Shown here in pieces: positions 26,579 to 38,800 of a DNA stretch of 64,000 nucleotides (position 1 is the stretch's first letter; each line of letters starts with the position of its first letter). The stretch comes from Gigantopelta aegis (lineage: Eukaryota; Mollusca; Gastropoda; Neomphalida; Peltospiridae). The stretch spans positions 43,683,071-43,747,070 of the forward strand of contig NC_054713.1 of the NCBI RefSeq assembly GCF_016097555.1. Direction: 5' to 3'. A program made the translations under genes and the position numbers. Under the pieces are notes generated by a model. It was given only the letters and a program-made list of their open reading frames with translations, searched no databases and was not told the DNA's origin.

Positions 26579-27886
26579 ATCTTTCTAGATATTTCTTTGA
26601 TGATTACATACAGTATGAGCTAAATGAGTAAGTGCTCTGACTTAAGGGTGGACAGCCTATAACTGTGTTGATCAACCTCTTAATAAAGTAATTTACAGTT
26701 CAACTAAAACACTTTAGCCAGAAAATGTCCTATAATGTTGCAAGTGGATCACGTACCTTTAATTTTTAAATTTAAATTTTGAGTTTTTGTTTCCATTTTT
26801 ATTTTACATTGACGATACAGATTCTTTTTGATCTGATAGAGAATTCCATATATTTTACAGTAATTATTATGGTGATGGTTTTCATTTTGTAGATTTTAAT
26901 AAAAGTATCGTGAAGATGTTTCATATCAGTGCCTTATTAAACACAATCGGTTTTATAATGCGTTGCATAGTGCTTCACTGCAAGTTACGCTCATTCAAAG
27001 GTTTTTTATTCATCTATCAAATATATTTTTTTAAAGTTGAAAAAACATATTTCTGTGGAAATATTTCCAAAATCGGAGTTAAAAAAATTGGATTAAAATT
27101 AATAAGGTTAAACTTTATCTACTAATACTTGTCAGTTTATTGGGTTCAAAATTCAAAGTGACAACTTGCATAAGGAAGGAAATACAGTTAAGTTTACACC
27201 TGTCCCTCTTGCCTAGAAGTGTAACACCCGCTTTCCATTAACGCAGTTTCGCATCTGTTTATCAATACAGTGTATTTACATAATACCCTTTCCATATACA
27301 CAATTCTGCGCAGACATGCTTGGAAAAAAAGTCGATCAATTAGTCATTTCCGCATGCAAGTTTTTATCAACTCGGTGACGTCATAACGTGAAGTATTTAC
27401 TTTCAGCTTAAAGTACACTTCAACAACAACAATTTTTTTTATTATAAAATCCTCTTACGAAAACGCAGATGTGAAAAAGCACATGTCCACGCATGATAAA
27501 CTGCACGTGGAATTGTGTAAGTGGAAAGTGGGCCTAACATTTACAAAGTTTTATATTCCTGTTATAATGGCTGGTTTGAATTTGTTACTTCATCAATGTC
27601 AAACTGCCATTCCTCTGCTGTTTGTGAGTCTGAGATGTTTTTACAACCATATTATTGACCTTACGTTTCCAACTGCTGACCCCTATTTTTATTTGGACCA
27701 GAGTTCAATATCCTTTTTTGTTGTTGAGAATAATATGTACCAAAACCTTTTTGTTTTTCGTGAAATTTATCTTTTAAATTTGTTAAATTTGGTCAAATGT
27801 GTGTGGGACATTTTATATTTTGATTATAGTTTTCTTATACCTATTTGTTAATTAACCACATTAGATATAAGCAAATTGTGATATTT

Positions 27887-27922
<36 letters not shown>

Positions 27923-28432
27923 ATTAATTATTAACAGTCCAATTTATTTTCCGTCCACTATTATTATTTTATTAACTAATATTTTACTATTCATAATAAA
28001 ATACATATTATAAAACTTGGCTTTTTTGTTTTATTCTTGTATATTAAAATGAAGAATGTGACATTCCTCAATTAATATTTCATCCACTTGGATTATTAAC
28101 TATACAACACATCTGTAAACTCGACATCTCAAATTCGAATTTTTTTTCATGAAATATGATTTCTCTTTGTTTTATATTTGTTATAATAATTATTTGTTGT
28201 TTCAGATGTGATGAGACATGTTATATTTTGGTTATAGTTTTGTTATACCCATTTGTTACTTAACCACTTTGAATATAAGCAAATAATTTAATTGCAGAGA
28301 TGCCAACTTCTAGAAACCGTTTTCAGGAATTTATAAAGTTATTTTCCGAAATCTTAAAGTGTTTTTAGGAATCTCCTGTTCTTCATCAATAAAGAAATCC
28401 CAAGATGATAAAGCAAAATAGAACTATTACAA
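26579..28432. other. Intergenic AT-rich DNA
   Basis: There is a (TA)n tract at 27889-27921 and a direct repeat of about 80 bp (27805-27885 and 28205-28290, sharing TATAGTTTT, TTATACC, ATTTGTTA and TATAAGCAAAT). A 126-codon open frame at 27471-27851 has no recognisable domain and lies in AT-rich sequence, so I do not call it a gene. Confidence 0.5.
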
Positions 28433-28735
28433 AGTTTGTTTTGTTTAACAACGCCACTAGAGCACATTGATTTATTAATCATCAGCTACTGGATGTCAAA
28501 CATTTGGTAATTTCGACATAGTCTTAGAGAGGAAACCTGCTACATTTTTCTATTAGTAGCAAGATATCTTTTAGATGCACCATCCAACAAACAGGATAGC
28601 ACATACCATGGCCTTTGATATACCAGTCGTGGTGCACTGGATGGAGTGAGATATAGCCCAATGGACCCACTGATGGGGATCGATCCCAGACCGACTGCAC
28701 ATCAAGCGAGTGCTTTACCACTGGGCTGTCACACA
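28433..28735 (-). repeat. Full-length tRNA-derived SINE (A tail)
   Basis: Minus orientation from AAAGTTTGTTTTGTTTAACA to the tRNA-like head ending GCTTTACCACTGGGCTG. All SINE sections are present. Confidence 0.92.
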
Positions 28736-29014
28736 CTTCGGCTTAAAGGGACAGACCCTAGTTTTTAAACACCAAGACATATTTTTCACCTAAACACTAA
28801 GTTTGGTTAATATACGAACCTGTAACAAATTTGGATACAATAGAGTGAAACAAGAGTCCGTGACGTTGAAATAACCTTAAACATAGACTAAAACACGATT
28901 CAATAATCATTACTTCTGACGCATGTGCGTTTTAAAAATGGTATTAGAAACACCAGGATGACCAGAAACACTTCGGTTATATGGAAATGGATAATCTAAA
29001 CAATAAAATATATA

Positions 29015-30601
29015 CTACTCAAAAGAATTTAAGGGTCAGACGATATTTTCGACATTATTTTCTCTGAATGTCAATTATATTAGCTAGACCATAATGTCGC
29101 GCATGGTATTGTTCCATTTTGACGAAAGTGGGTCTAAGCAACCCATAAATGAATTAAAATCCACTGTCGACTAGTTCTAATGGCGAAAATATGCTTACAT
29201 TTGCACGTAAATTAGGGCGAAAGCGAAAGGTCTGCTAAGTGCTCATAACTTGCTTTTTCACAAAGCGCTTCATTTGCACGCTTTGCACGTGTATTCCATG
29301 TTCCAAATGCTGAATTTCCGTATAATTGGAGCTTGCGTTCGTGTATGGTGCACACTCCAAATTCGACAATGGTACGACTTCAACTGACTATCGAAGATCG
29401 AGGAAGGGCTATTGCTTGGCTTCAGGATGGCAATACGCAAAGAAATGTTGCTCTGAGACTTGGTGTCAGTCAGAGTGTCGTTGGCCGACTGTGGCAACGT
29501 TACCAAGCAACGAATTCTGTTCGAAATCGTCCACGTTCGGGAAGACCCTGAAGCACTACAAATAGAGAGGACCGCTACATCACCAATATGGCTCTACGTC
29601 AACGCACAACCACTGCACGCCGATTACGTGACAATCTGCGGACTGTGACTGGAACTCGAGTGTCTGATCAAACCATACGCAATCGTCTGAGAGCCAATAA
29701 TCTACGCTGCCGTCGCCAGGCTGTTCGACCACCACTCCTACCACGTCACAGAACGGTCAGACGTCACTGGTGCACGCTTCATCTGCAGTGGCAACGTGTT
29801 CAGTGGGGTCGAGTGATGTTCACTGATGAGTCCAGGTTTAGTCTCCAGTTCAACAACGGTCGGGTTCGTGTCTACAGACGTCCTGGGGAGCGCTTCACTG
29901 ACGTTAACGTTAGACAACGTCACCGGTTCGGTGGTGGCAGCGTCATGGTGTGGGGCGGCATCTCTATCCACCACAGGACCCCCCTCTATGTGGTGGATGG
30001 CAATCTCAATGGAATCCACTATCTGAATGAGATTATCCGGCCGTTGGTTCTCCCAGGCCTTCAGCAGATTGGCGGCGGGGCAGTTCTGCAGGATGACAAT
30101 GCCAGACCCCACCGCGCCAGGGTGGTAACGGACTTTCTCAGACAACAAGGTATCGCCAGGATGGATTGGCCAGCATATTCGCCTGACTTGGCCCCAATAG
30201 AGCACGCCTGGGACGAATTAGGCAGGAGAGTTCGGGATAGCCATGCCCATCCGGCCAACCTTCATGATCTGGGTCAACTTCTGGCAGAGTGGCAGGCCAT
30301 CCCCAAGAGTTCTTCAGACGTCTGATCAACAGCATGAGGCAATGATGTGTCGAGTGTATTCGCGCCAGGGGTGGATTCACACACTATTAAACGAATGTTC
30401 TAATGTGTAAAATCCATGTTTGACAACCTTCAACTTTGACAGCATGTCATGTGACTTTCTTGTATACAGTGACGTTTATTTGTGGCTTTTTGTAAATATG
30501 GAACAATAAATAAAAAAATTGGTGTAGTTTACGTCATCAATCTAATACACTCTGAAACTTATTTGGTTATAAATTTTTGACCCTTAAATTCTTTTGAGTA
30601 G
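29015..30601 (+). mobile_element. Tc1/mariner-type DNA transposon (1,587 bp)
   Basis: Perfect inverted repeats begin CTACTCAAAAGAATTTAAGG and close with CCTTAAATTCTTTTGAGTAG. Each is flanked by TA, the Tc1/mariner target. One transposase reading frame lies inside. Intact termini and a nearly intact frame imply a fairly recent insertion. Confidence 0.95.
29369..30390 (+). pseudogene. Tc1-type (DD34E) transposase, broken
   Basis: The frame opens MVRLQLTIEDRGRAIAWLQD with a paired helix-turn-helix DNA-binding region (NVALRLGVSQSVVGRLWQRY) and a GRP-type hinge. The catalytic region has VMFTDESRF (first Asp), VLQDDNARPHR (second Asp) and YSPDLAPIEHAWDELGRR, with 34 residues between the second Asp and the Glu, the DD34E signature of Tc1. 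A single in-frame TGA at 29549-29551 splits it, and the same frame continues to 30325. Near the end, frame changes around 30305 and 30345 move the normal C-terminus (CIRARGGFTHY, TAA at 30388-30390) out of frame. It should not give active enzyme but could still be cross-mobilised, because the ends are intact. Confidence 0.92.
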
Positions 30602-30699
30602 TATATAAGTAATGTTTGATTTCAGTGATCATAAACGGCTCCAATAGTGAAAAATATGCCTTAGTGTTTAAAAACTAGGGGCATGTCCCTTTAAAGAGA

Positions 30700-31488
30700 C
30701 TCTTGAATGCAAGCTACTACAAACAGGACAACCAGAATCACATTGAATACACAGATTAATTTTAGGATTGTCTATCATTTCTTTCACTTCATTGGGGTAT
30801 GAAAAAAGAAAAAGCATACACAAACTATTTTCCCAAAACAATTTGTGGGAATCTATTTCAAATAATTGTGTTTGAACACAGCACTGGACGACTCCTCATA
30901 AAAGAACAACAAAACGGCTATTTCAAATGTCTGTTTCTTAAATTTATTGTGATGAACACTTTTCACATGACAGAATTCTTGAAACAAATTTTCAACATCG
31001 GACCATGTTGTCAGGTTAGTTATTTTGATTATCTCAACGTCCCCCCCAAAAAAAATCACTTTGTGAAGCCAACCAGTTTCTTTTCTTTATCCTAATGTCT
31101 CCATTCAGGCACTGCAGTAAGTCGTGAACCATCGTTCAGATTACCAAGACGGCTCGAAACTCGCCAAAAAATATGGTGGCCCAAAAAATAATAATGGATG
31201 TTGGCAAATTATAATAAGTGAACCACGAGCAAAATTTTAATGTGGAATAATATATGCAATACAAATATTAATCGTGGCTCATATGTTATGGCTCTAAAGA
31301 AGATCGCCCAAATAATATTACTTGGTCAACTAACACCATTATTTTTTTTATATTTAAGTTGCCCAAACAGGACAGGCCGTTTCGAGCCCTGCTAAGAGGT
31401 TACCATGTGTCAAGAAAGTCAAGAACAGTATTTCATTCTCCACAAAACACCACCACCTACATTTTTAGCAATTTGCTCTGAATTAAAT
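30700..31488. other. Intergenic, no recognised feature
   Basis: AT-rich. A short pair (GGCTCGAAACTCGCC at 31151 and CCGTTTCGAGCCCTG at 31378) is inverted and may mark a small decayed MITE. No coding evidence. Confidence 0.35.
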
Positions 31489-31489
31489 T

Positions 31490-31682
31490 TCAAAAGCTGC
31501 AGGAATAGTTATTTTGCAACGAAAATATCAATTTTTACATGAAATCATTTCAACGAATTATCTATTAAATGTCAAAAACTGCAGGAAACCAGTTATTTTT
31601 CTACAAAATATCAATTATTACATGAAATTATTTCAGTTATTTTCCTACAAAATATCAATTATTACATGAAATTATTTCACCA
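31490..31682. repeat. Short tandem repeat (3 units)
   Basis: CTACAAAATATCAATTATTA with CATGAAATTATTTCA occurs three times with decreasing spacing (about 95 then 47 bp). Confidence 0.8.
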
Positions 31683-31958
31683 ACTTATTAAAATAAAATT
31701 CGCCTATTGTTTTTAAATTTTTGCAACTGGCGAATTTGGCAAGTGCCTGAGCAAGCTCTGAAATGACACAGACTTGTATCAGTAAAACGAGAACAGTGAT
31801 ATAAATGAATAAAAAACAAGTAGGCCTACGTTTACGAATGAATGATAATGGAACTGTAAACTTCGTAAACATGACCTGGGTTGCCAGGCACTGTATTCTT
31901 ATTTCGATGTCTGTGAATTAGAACACCGACATTAAGCCAGTTAAACTTGTGTAAATAT

Positions 31959-32141
31959 CAGGGGTGGGAATTGGTGAACTGTAAAAAAGAGGAAATCTAG
32001 AGGGGTCCCGGAAATTCTTGAAATCCTAGGTTAAAATCTGTGCCATCTGACACATTTTGGAGGAAAGGACAATTAAAATGTGAGGAAATGCAATGTTCCA
32101 TGAGAGGAAAACAGCTGATCCGAGGAGAATTCCCACCCCTG
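31959..32141. mobile_element. hAT-like MITE
   Basis: Perfect 14-bp inverted ends CAGGGGTGGGAATT / AATTCCCACCCCTG, 183 bp long. The 8-bp flanks (GTAAATAT, ATATATAG) do not match well. Confidence 0.65.
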
Positions 32142-32320
32142 ATATATAGCCATTACACGGAGTCTGCCTTCTCTGAGTTAGTCACTCTGTTAAGTTAAAC
32201 TGTTATTTCAAGATCCAAGACATTTAACATTCAAAGTTAAGCCAATGATACATGTCGGAGAGTCATTTCATTTATTCTAACATCTAAAATTAAGCCAATG
32301 TCATGAGTCAATTTATGTAT

Positions 32321-32326
32321 TTTATT
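32321..32326 (-). terminator. SRPRB: Candidate SRPRB polyadenylation signal
   Basis: TTTATT on plus is AATAAA on minus, about 330 bp after the SRPRB stop and just beyond the tandem array. Confidence 0.35.
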
Positions 32327-32329
32327 TCC

Positions 32330-32680
32330 TTTATGCCAACATCGGAGAAATGGTCCACTCTTGTTAAGTCACATGGTGATTTCCCTTCTCCCAACATCTC
32401 AGATCTTATCCACTCTGTTAAGTTAAATAGTGATTTCCTTAAACCCAACATTTACTGTTTTATCCAATTAAGTTAAATAGTGATTTTCCATATCCCAACA
32501 TTTGAGATTTTAGCTACTGTTAAGTTAAATAGTGATTTCCCAACATCTGCTATTTTAGCCACTCTATTAAGTTAAATAGTGATTTGCCCTAAGCCAAGTT
32601 TTGAGATTTTAGCCACTGTTTTTAAATTAAATAATGATTTCCCAACATCTATTAAGCCACTCTGTCGAGCCACCTCGTTA
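32330..32680 (-). repeat. About 47-bp tandem array running into the SRPRB stop codon
   Basis: The unit on plus is AACATCTGCTATTTTAGCCA, CTCTGTTAAGTTAAATAGTG, ATTTCCC. The unit at 32645-32672 (AACATCTATTAAGCCACTCT, GTCGAG) contains the SRPRB stop (TTA on plus) and its last four codons. The 3'UTR array is therefore built from the end of the CDS. Confidence 0.8.
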
Positions 32681-32862
32681 TGGTGCTAAAATCTGCCTCC
32701 TCGTCAGTTTTCCCGTGGATGCTGCACTCGACAAACTCGATGGACATGGGTTTGAGGTCGGAGAACTCAAAGGGTTTGTTCCTCTTTCCCAGGTACGAGT
32801 TGTTGTTGGACGTGTTGTCGGTGCCCTGCAGTGCAGCCGCCTTGGTTACCCGCAATGTATTC
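32652..32862 (-). CDS. SRPRB: SRPRB exon 7 (last)
   Basis: Opens after TTTTCCAG and reads NTLRVTKAAALQG, a Ser/Asn linker, GKRNKPFEFSDLK, FVECSIHGK (G5) and ends RWLDRVA-TAA. NTLRVT is a conserved SRPRB signature. Confidence 0.97.
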
Positions 32863-35800
32863 CTGGAAAATTATATTACTCTCAGAGTATTTCTAAAATA
32901 TTTATATTATAAGACTGAAAATACTCTTTGAAGTAATGTTATTATATTAACGACGCACTCAACACATTTTATTTACGGTTATATGGCGTCAAACATGTGG
33001 ATAAAGACCACACAGATAATGAGAGAGGAAACCCGCTGTCGCCACTTTATGGGCTACTCTTTTCGATTAGCAGCAAGGGATCTTTTATGTGCACCATCCC
33101 ACAGACAGGATAGTACATATCACGGCCTTTGATGTACCAGTCGTGTTGCACTGGCAGGAACGAGAAATAGCCCATATTATAAGAATGAAAATACCAGGGT
33201 TCGACAAATTCACTAGCCCTCGGTCCAGGGTCTACGCTACTGAATTTTTCTTCTGGGTTAGTGAACATTTTAAACTGTATTATTATAATACACATAGGGC
33301 ACTAGCCAAAGCTTCTGTTAGAGCTAGCGACTTACTCAAATAATCGTCAAACACCGAAAATACTCGTAAAGTATTCCTGAAAAATAATATTAGTCAGATT
33401 ATCAGATTGATAATACTTTAAAAGATTATTCTTGATAAATAATATTATCGGAAGGATAAAACTATCAATATATTCCTGAAAATCAATATATTATCACACT
33501 AAAAATATTCACGTAGGATTCCTAAAAAATATTATAAAATTAGCAAACTTAAACTCTACTGGAAACAACTGTTTCCATGAGAAATCTGAAGACCTTGAAT
33601 TAACAGTTCTAATGGATTTAACATATTCCAAACCTAATAGTAACAGTATGTACTTACATTTCTTTTTCCAGATTACTCTGTATGACCTTTGACCCCTTAG
33701 CTAATGTCTGATCCTGCTTGTTGCAGGCTATTAATATTGGCAGGGAGCGGCTCAATACAGTGTTGTCACTTAACACGGTGTACAGGAATCTGAAAATAAT
33801 TTTACATTTTATATTAGTTTTCAAGTCATAATCAACATTGTCAAAATAAGTCAGAAAAGAAGAAGAAGAAATAACCCAATGGATCCACCAACGGGGATCG
33901 ATCCTAAGACCGGCTTTACCATTGAGCTATGTTCTGCCCCCAAAATAATTTGACCACTGTTGTATTTCACTGACTATAATCATGTCTATGGCGTGTTACT
34001 GTAAACTGGGAAAACATTCATGGGTAAACATTTCGCACCTAACCTCAAGCATCTATACACATGCATTGTTTTTATTTCAGACATGCAATTCAGATACTAA
34101 TAGTTGTTTGCAAAATAAAGCTGAATTTAACAATTCTTGACCTTTGACCTTGACATGTGACCATGAACTTTTCAGGGAAAAAATGGCACCAAACATTTTT
34201 AAAATCTCCAAGGCCTAAGCTTCAAAATGGTGTATGTTGCCTGCCTTCTTCATAAAATTCCCACTGGAGATTATATGTTCACAACTGGCCCTGAACTAAA
34301 TATACACGTCACTAAGGTGCATGTTTGTGGTGGGAAACAACCATGTCACAATATTAATTACAGATTTATTACTTTATTTTGGAGGCTTAGTCGGTTGACC
34401 ATAAATTAAAGATTGAAATCTGCATAAGGAATCTCTGTAACAACTTTTTGACAGTTTTCAATCATTATTTCTGGAGTCATCAATTATTTTTTTTTATCCC
34501 ACTGCCCCCTTTCCTTTCTCTCCTTTGAATTCCATCTCATTTCTTTCTGATCTGGCAGCTCCTCCCATCTTTCAACTTCTTTCGCCGTCGACCTCCACAT
34601 CCCAGTCCTTGTCTCTCCAACTGCAACAGGTGATTGTCTCTTGTGGCTATCTGTGCCACACGCCTGCCATTCCCCATCAGCTTTTAGCTGTGGGCTTAGT
34701 CTGACCACTTCGGGGAGTGTTCAGTAGTTACATCTGGCATTGTTAAGAGGCACTTGTAACCACCTACTATGCACCACTACTATCGGCGGTCATTAGTGCT
34801 GTGGGTCAGACAAGCTTTATTAGCAGCTGAGGACCAGGATTGCCAGATGGGTGCAGGGAAATACCCAGAAATACCCATGGAGGAAGTTGAGACAGGTAGG
34901 CGATAGTGTGGACAGCTCAGAAGACAGAGTTGAAGTCATCAATTTAATCGATAGGCAAAAAACCCCAGAAAAAAAACCCCAAGACCCACCCACCCCCAAA
35001 AAAACCCCTATAAAACCAGTTAATAAGAGGTAATAAATCTACTCACTCTGCCACATCTTTGATTTCTTTCTGAAATGTCAGACTGTCAATAACAAACACA
35101 ACAGCTCTGAAAAGAAAAAGAGGAAACAGTTACTATCAAAAGCTGCTATTACTGTAAACCTAGAATCAAAGTGTTACACAGAAAACAAAGTCTACCACGC
35201 ATCATAAACCTTTAAGTACCAGCAAAGAGTCGTTTATAAGCTTTCACACTGTTTATATTTCTGAAGGTCTTGTGTATTTGAATTCCATTTTACTCTTAAT
35301 ATTCTGACATTAAAATTATCTGCAACAGTACTCAGGGAAGGATCCACGATTTTGTAAGGAAGGGGTCACAAAGTTCTGAAAAGACAGGGAACATTTTGTT
35401 TTCAAAATCTTGAATAGCAATATTTCTAATCAACTGAACACCGATTAGCACTCTACCAACTGATGAAATTTATTTTAATTTGGCGAAAAAATTTCAATTA
35501 ATAATTGGTGTTTTGTTGAAAAATAACTGGGTTTTGCATTTGTTGAGATGATTTGGCGAAATGTTTTGCTCAACTAGAACTAACCCTGCTTTTGCCTCAA
35601 ATAATCTTATCTTCTGCCGACTACAATAGCCAGGACCCATATTCACAAAACCTTGTAAGCCTAGTTTTACATGTAAATGTAAATCTATGACTCAGGAGCT
35701 ATTCATGAAACAACAAAAAGTTACGTAAGTTACATATAAAGTTGGACGTAAATATAAGAGTGCCTCCGGTTACAACTAACGCTGCACGTAAGTCGTGTAC

Positions 35801-38800
35801 ATATAATAAATCAAGCACGATCACTGTTATTTACCATTATTTACGGAAACTGGCAGCATTTCCAATAGTTGAAGCAGTTTTTAATGGAGAATGCCCACGG
35901 ATTGAACATATTTTTGTTGGTGATTGAACGGATGTTTTTGACTCGGCCAATTTCTCCTGAGTTATCTTTTCCTTTTTAAGAAATGTCCTCAGGTTCGTAC
36001 CAAAACACGGATCCTCACCAATACCAAAATGCCATGGATCACCGTTCGCGATGTTATTATAAGGTGCTTTTTGCACATAAATGTAAATCTACGGCAGACA
36101 TAACTGCTAGTCGTAGACGTAAATTTACACCTTTCTGTGAATATGGGTCCAGATCTCCATGTTTTTGCATCAAGGAGGAATTAACTCTGAAAGTCTTGAC
36201 TCACATAAGCAACTCTGAAAGTCTCGACTAATATAAGCATGAGATCACAAAGTATTCTAATACAGGGTTCACACACTTTGTCATCATCGTTATAAATCTT
36301 TTCCAAATTCCATGACTTTTATATCATATTTTCCCTGACTTTTTAACACAATCTAATAATACATACATGTATATTAGTATTACATTGTTTTGATTTTAAT
36401 TGACCATCTTGTGGTCTTGTACATGATAAACAAGAATCCTGCAGAATTAAATATCTCGCCTTCCATTACTCTTTTCTGTGCACTGTGATGAACAACCATA
36501 GGTAAAACTATAAACCAAGTTTCATAGACCTAGGTCTTAGTTTGTGAGAAAATTATTTAAACGTGAAATGTTAATGAAAAACTTTTAATGTAAAAATTTA
36601 TGTCATCGCAGCCACCACCGTAAAGGCAAGACAAAAATTAATAATAATATTTTTTTTTTCCACATCCTTTCTGACACAACTAAAAAGTCCAAGACTTTTC
36701 GGGCCTGGATAATAACACTGGCAAATTCCATAATTTTCCAGGTCCCATGTCTATACCGTACAATAAACGATTCGAGTGAACGACCTTCACCTTGCTTGAG
36801 ATTTGTTTTCCTCTAAACTTTGATTCCGAAGACGTTCATGTCCAGGCAAGTCAACGATCTTCACCTGTTTCTAAACAACATAAAACAAATAAAAATGTAA
36901 AAATTAAAACTAAAATATATACAGAACATAAAATCTCTCAGTAAAATAAAGCATTTGTTTTGGCATGGGATATAAATCATAGGTACATATATATTACAAA
37001 TATTCAATAATCTTCACATTTCTTTAACAGATAAATCAACCTCCACCAAGGGGAGTTGAACCACTGACCCTCAGTGTGAAAGTCCAGCACTCTACCAACT
37101 GATCTTATAGGTAAATTCCCACTAGCTACTGCCAGTTGAAGAACTTTATACCAACACTATTATATTTCTATTTCTAACAATGATTTTTGTTAAATATGAC
37201 ATCATTTTATCATCTTCTAATTGAAACACTTTGAGATGGCTCTTGCTGTTTGTAACAAATAACAATAATATGGATATTAAACAAATTATTACACTCGCGT
37301 GTGTGTCGACCGTACTGATTTTACGAAACTCAGGATTTATGTATTATTACCCACTTTCTCACTCAGGCAATACAAAAACCTGACACTCATTTCGTAAAAT
37401 CAGTACGACACATAAGGAATTTTGAGCCTGGCTACATATCTTCACAGACTGTACTCACATTCTTTAAACCTGGCTACATACATTCACAGACTGAACTCAC
37501 ATTCTTTAAACCTGGCTACATACATTCACAGACTGAACTCACGTTCTTTAAACCTGGCTACATACATTCACAGACTGAACTCACATTCTTCGAGCCTGGC
37601 TACATATATTCAGACTGAACTCACGTTCTTTAAACCTGGCTACATATATTCACAAACTGTACTCACATTCTTCGAGCCTGGCTACATATATTCACAGACT
37701 GAACTCACATTCATTGAGCCTGGCTACATATATTCACAAACTGTACTCACATTCTTTAAGCCTGCTGTGTAGTTACCATGGTTCGTCTTTATCGATGTGT
37801 ATGTTTCTTTAAATTTACCATGTGTCAACTGAAACAAACACAAACATTATAACTAATGTATAGTTAAGTGCAATTATTTCAAATTACAGCAATTTAAAGT
37901 ACCACTTCGAACACCAAAACAGCCATGTACAATCATATAAATTGTATTCATTTTTTTTTAACTAGGTTTTATTATTCATGCATATATATGTATGTGTGTG
38001 TAGCAGGGGTGGGGAAAAGCCCTTTTCTCCCGGTCTGGGACCGATTCTCGATCTCTGAGACCGAAATTATTTTTAAAAAATGTGTGTTTGCCGGTCCCAC
38101 TTTTGTCATTCTTGTCAGTCCGAAGCACCTGTCCATTTCTATTATTGGGACAAATTCTTATCCGTCAAGTGGACAGGCCTGCCCAGACATCGGTATCTCA
38201 TGCATGATTTAAAATAATAAATAAATAGTGGTCAATATGGCTAGTGGCAAGGCATCTGTGATTTTGAAGTCTGCCTAAGTATATATCGCCAGTCACTGAA
38301 GTCGGACCTACAGTAGTGTCAATCCACAGCCACTAGGCTAGACATTAATTTTGTCAAAGTTGCTGAGCCGATCAAGAGATTAAACAGACGTTAACAATAA
38401 CACCATTCTTGGTGAGAGAGCCATCAAGGTATTACACTCCAATTAAAACAACACCTGTCAACACCTATGTACGGAGCTTTGTCGGGTCGAGTGTCCCAGT
38501 CCGAAGCAAGAGACTTTTGTGCAATACAAACTGCTTGAAATAGCATAAAATATACTGAAATAATCTATAAATGTATTTATTGTTGACTGTTCAATGTAGT
38601 CTATCCAATAATTATAAAGGATTTTAAAATTAACAAAAGGTTTCCACTTTTTTGTTAACAAGTGGGAGTAAACAGAACAGCTACATGTACTGGTTATCTC
38701 AAGAGCCAGTAGAGGTCAAATTTCGTCCAATCAGTGATGACGTTATTAATCTCTTTGTCTAAACATGTGCTAGCTCAGGTTGTCAAACGCTTCAACGGTG

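Larger units (their letters stand above)
28743..30694. mobile_element. TTAA-flanked MITE interrupted by a Tc1-type transposon
   Basis: Left end TTAAAGGGACAGACCCTAGT, then TTTTAAACAC, and the inverted right end GTGTTTAAAAACTAGGGGCA, then TGTCCCTTTAA, are arms of one palindromic element. The two halves are separated by the 1.6-kb Tc1-like element. TTAA at both ends suggests a piggyBac-type target, as for the related elements at 44529 and 53390. Confidence 0.75.

Noticed and set aside
27471-27851. 126-codon frame starting MKKHMSTHDKL
   Set aside because: AT-rich intergenic DNA, no recognisable domain, no exon signals. Length is within chance for such composition.
34484-34708. 74-codon minus frame as a gene
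   Set aside because: It ends in oligo-A within an SRPRB intron and shows no domain. At most a retroposed fragment.
37422-37772. 116-codon frame of LATYIHRLNSHS repeats
   Set aside because: Array frame on the strand opposite SRPRB. The real signal is the minus-strand donor.
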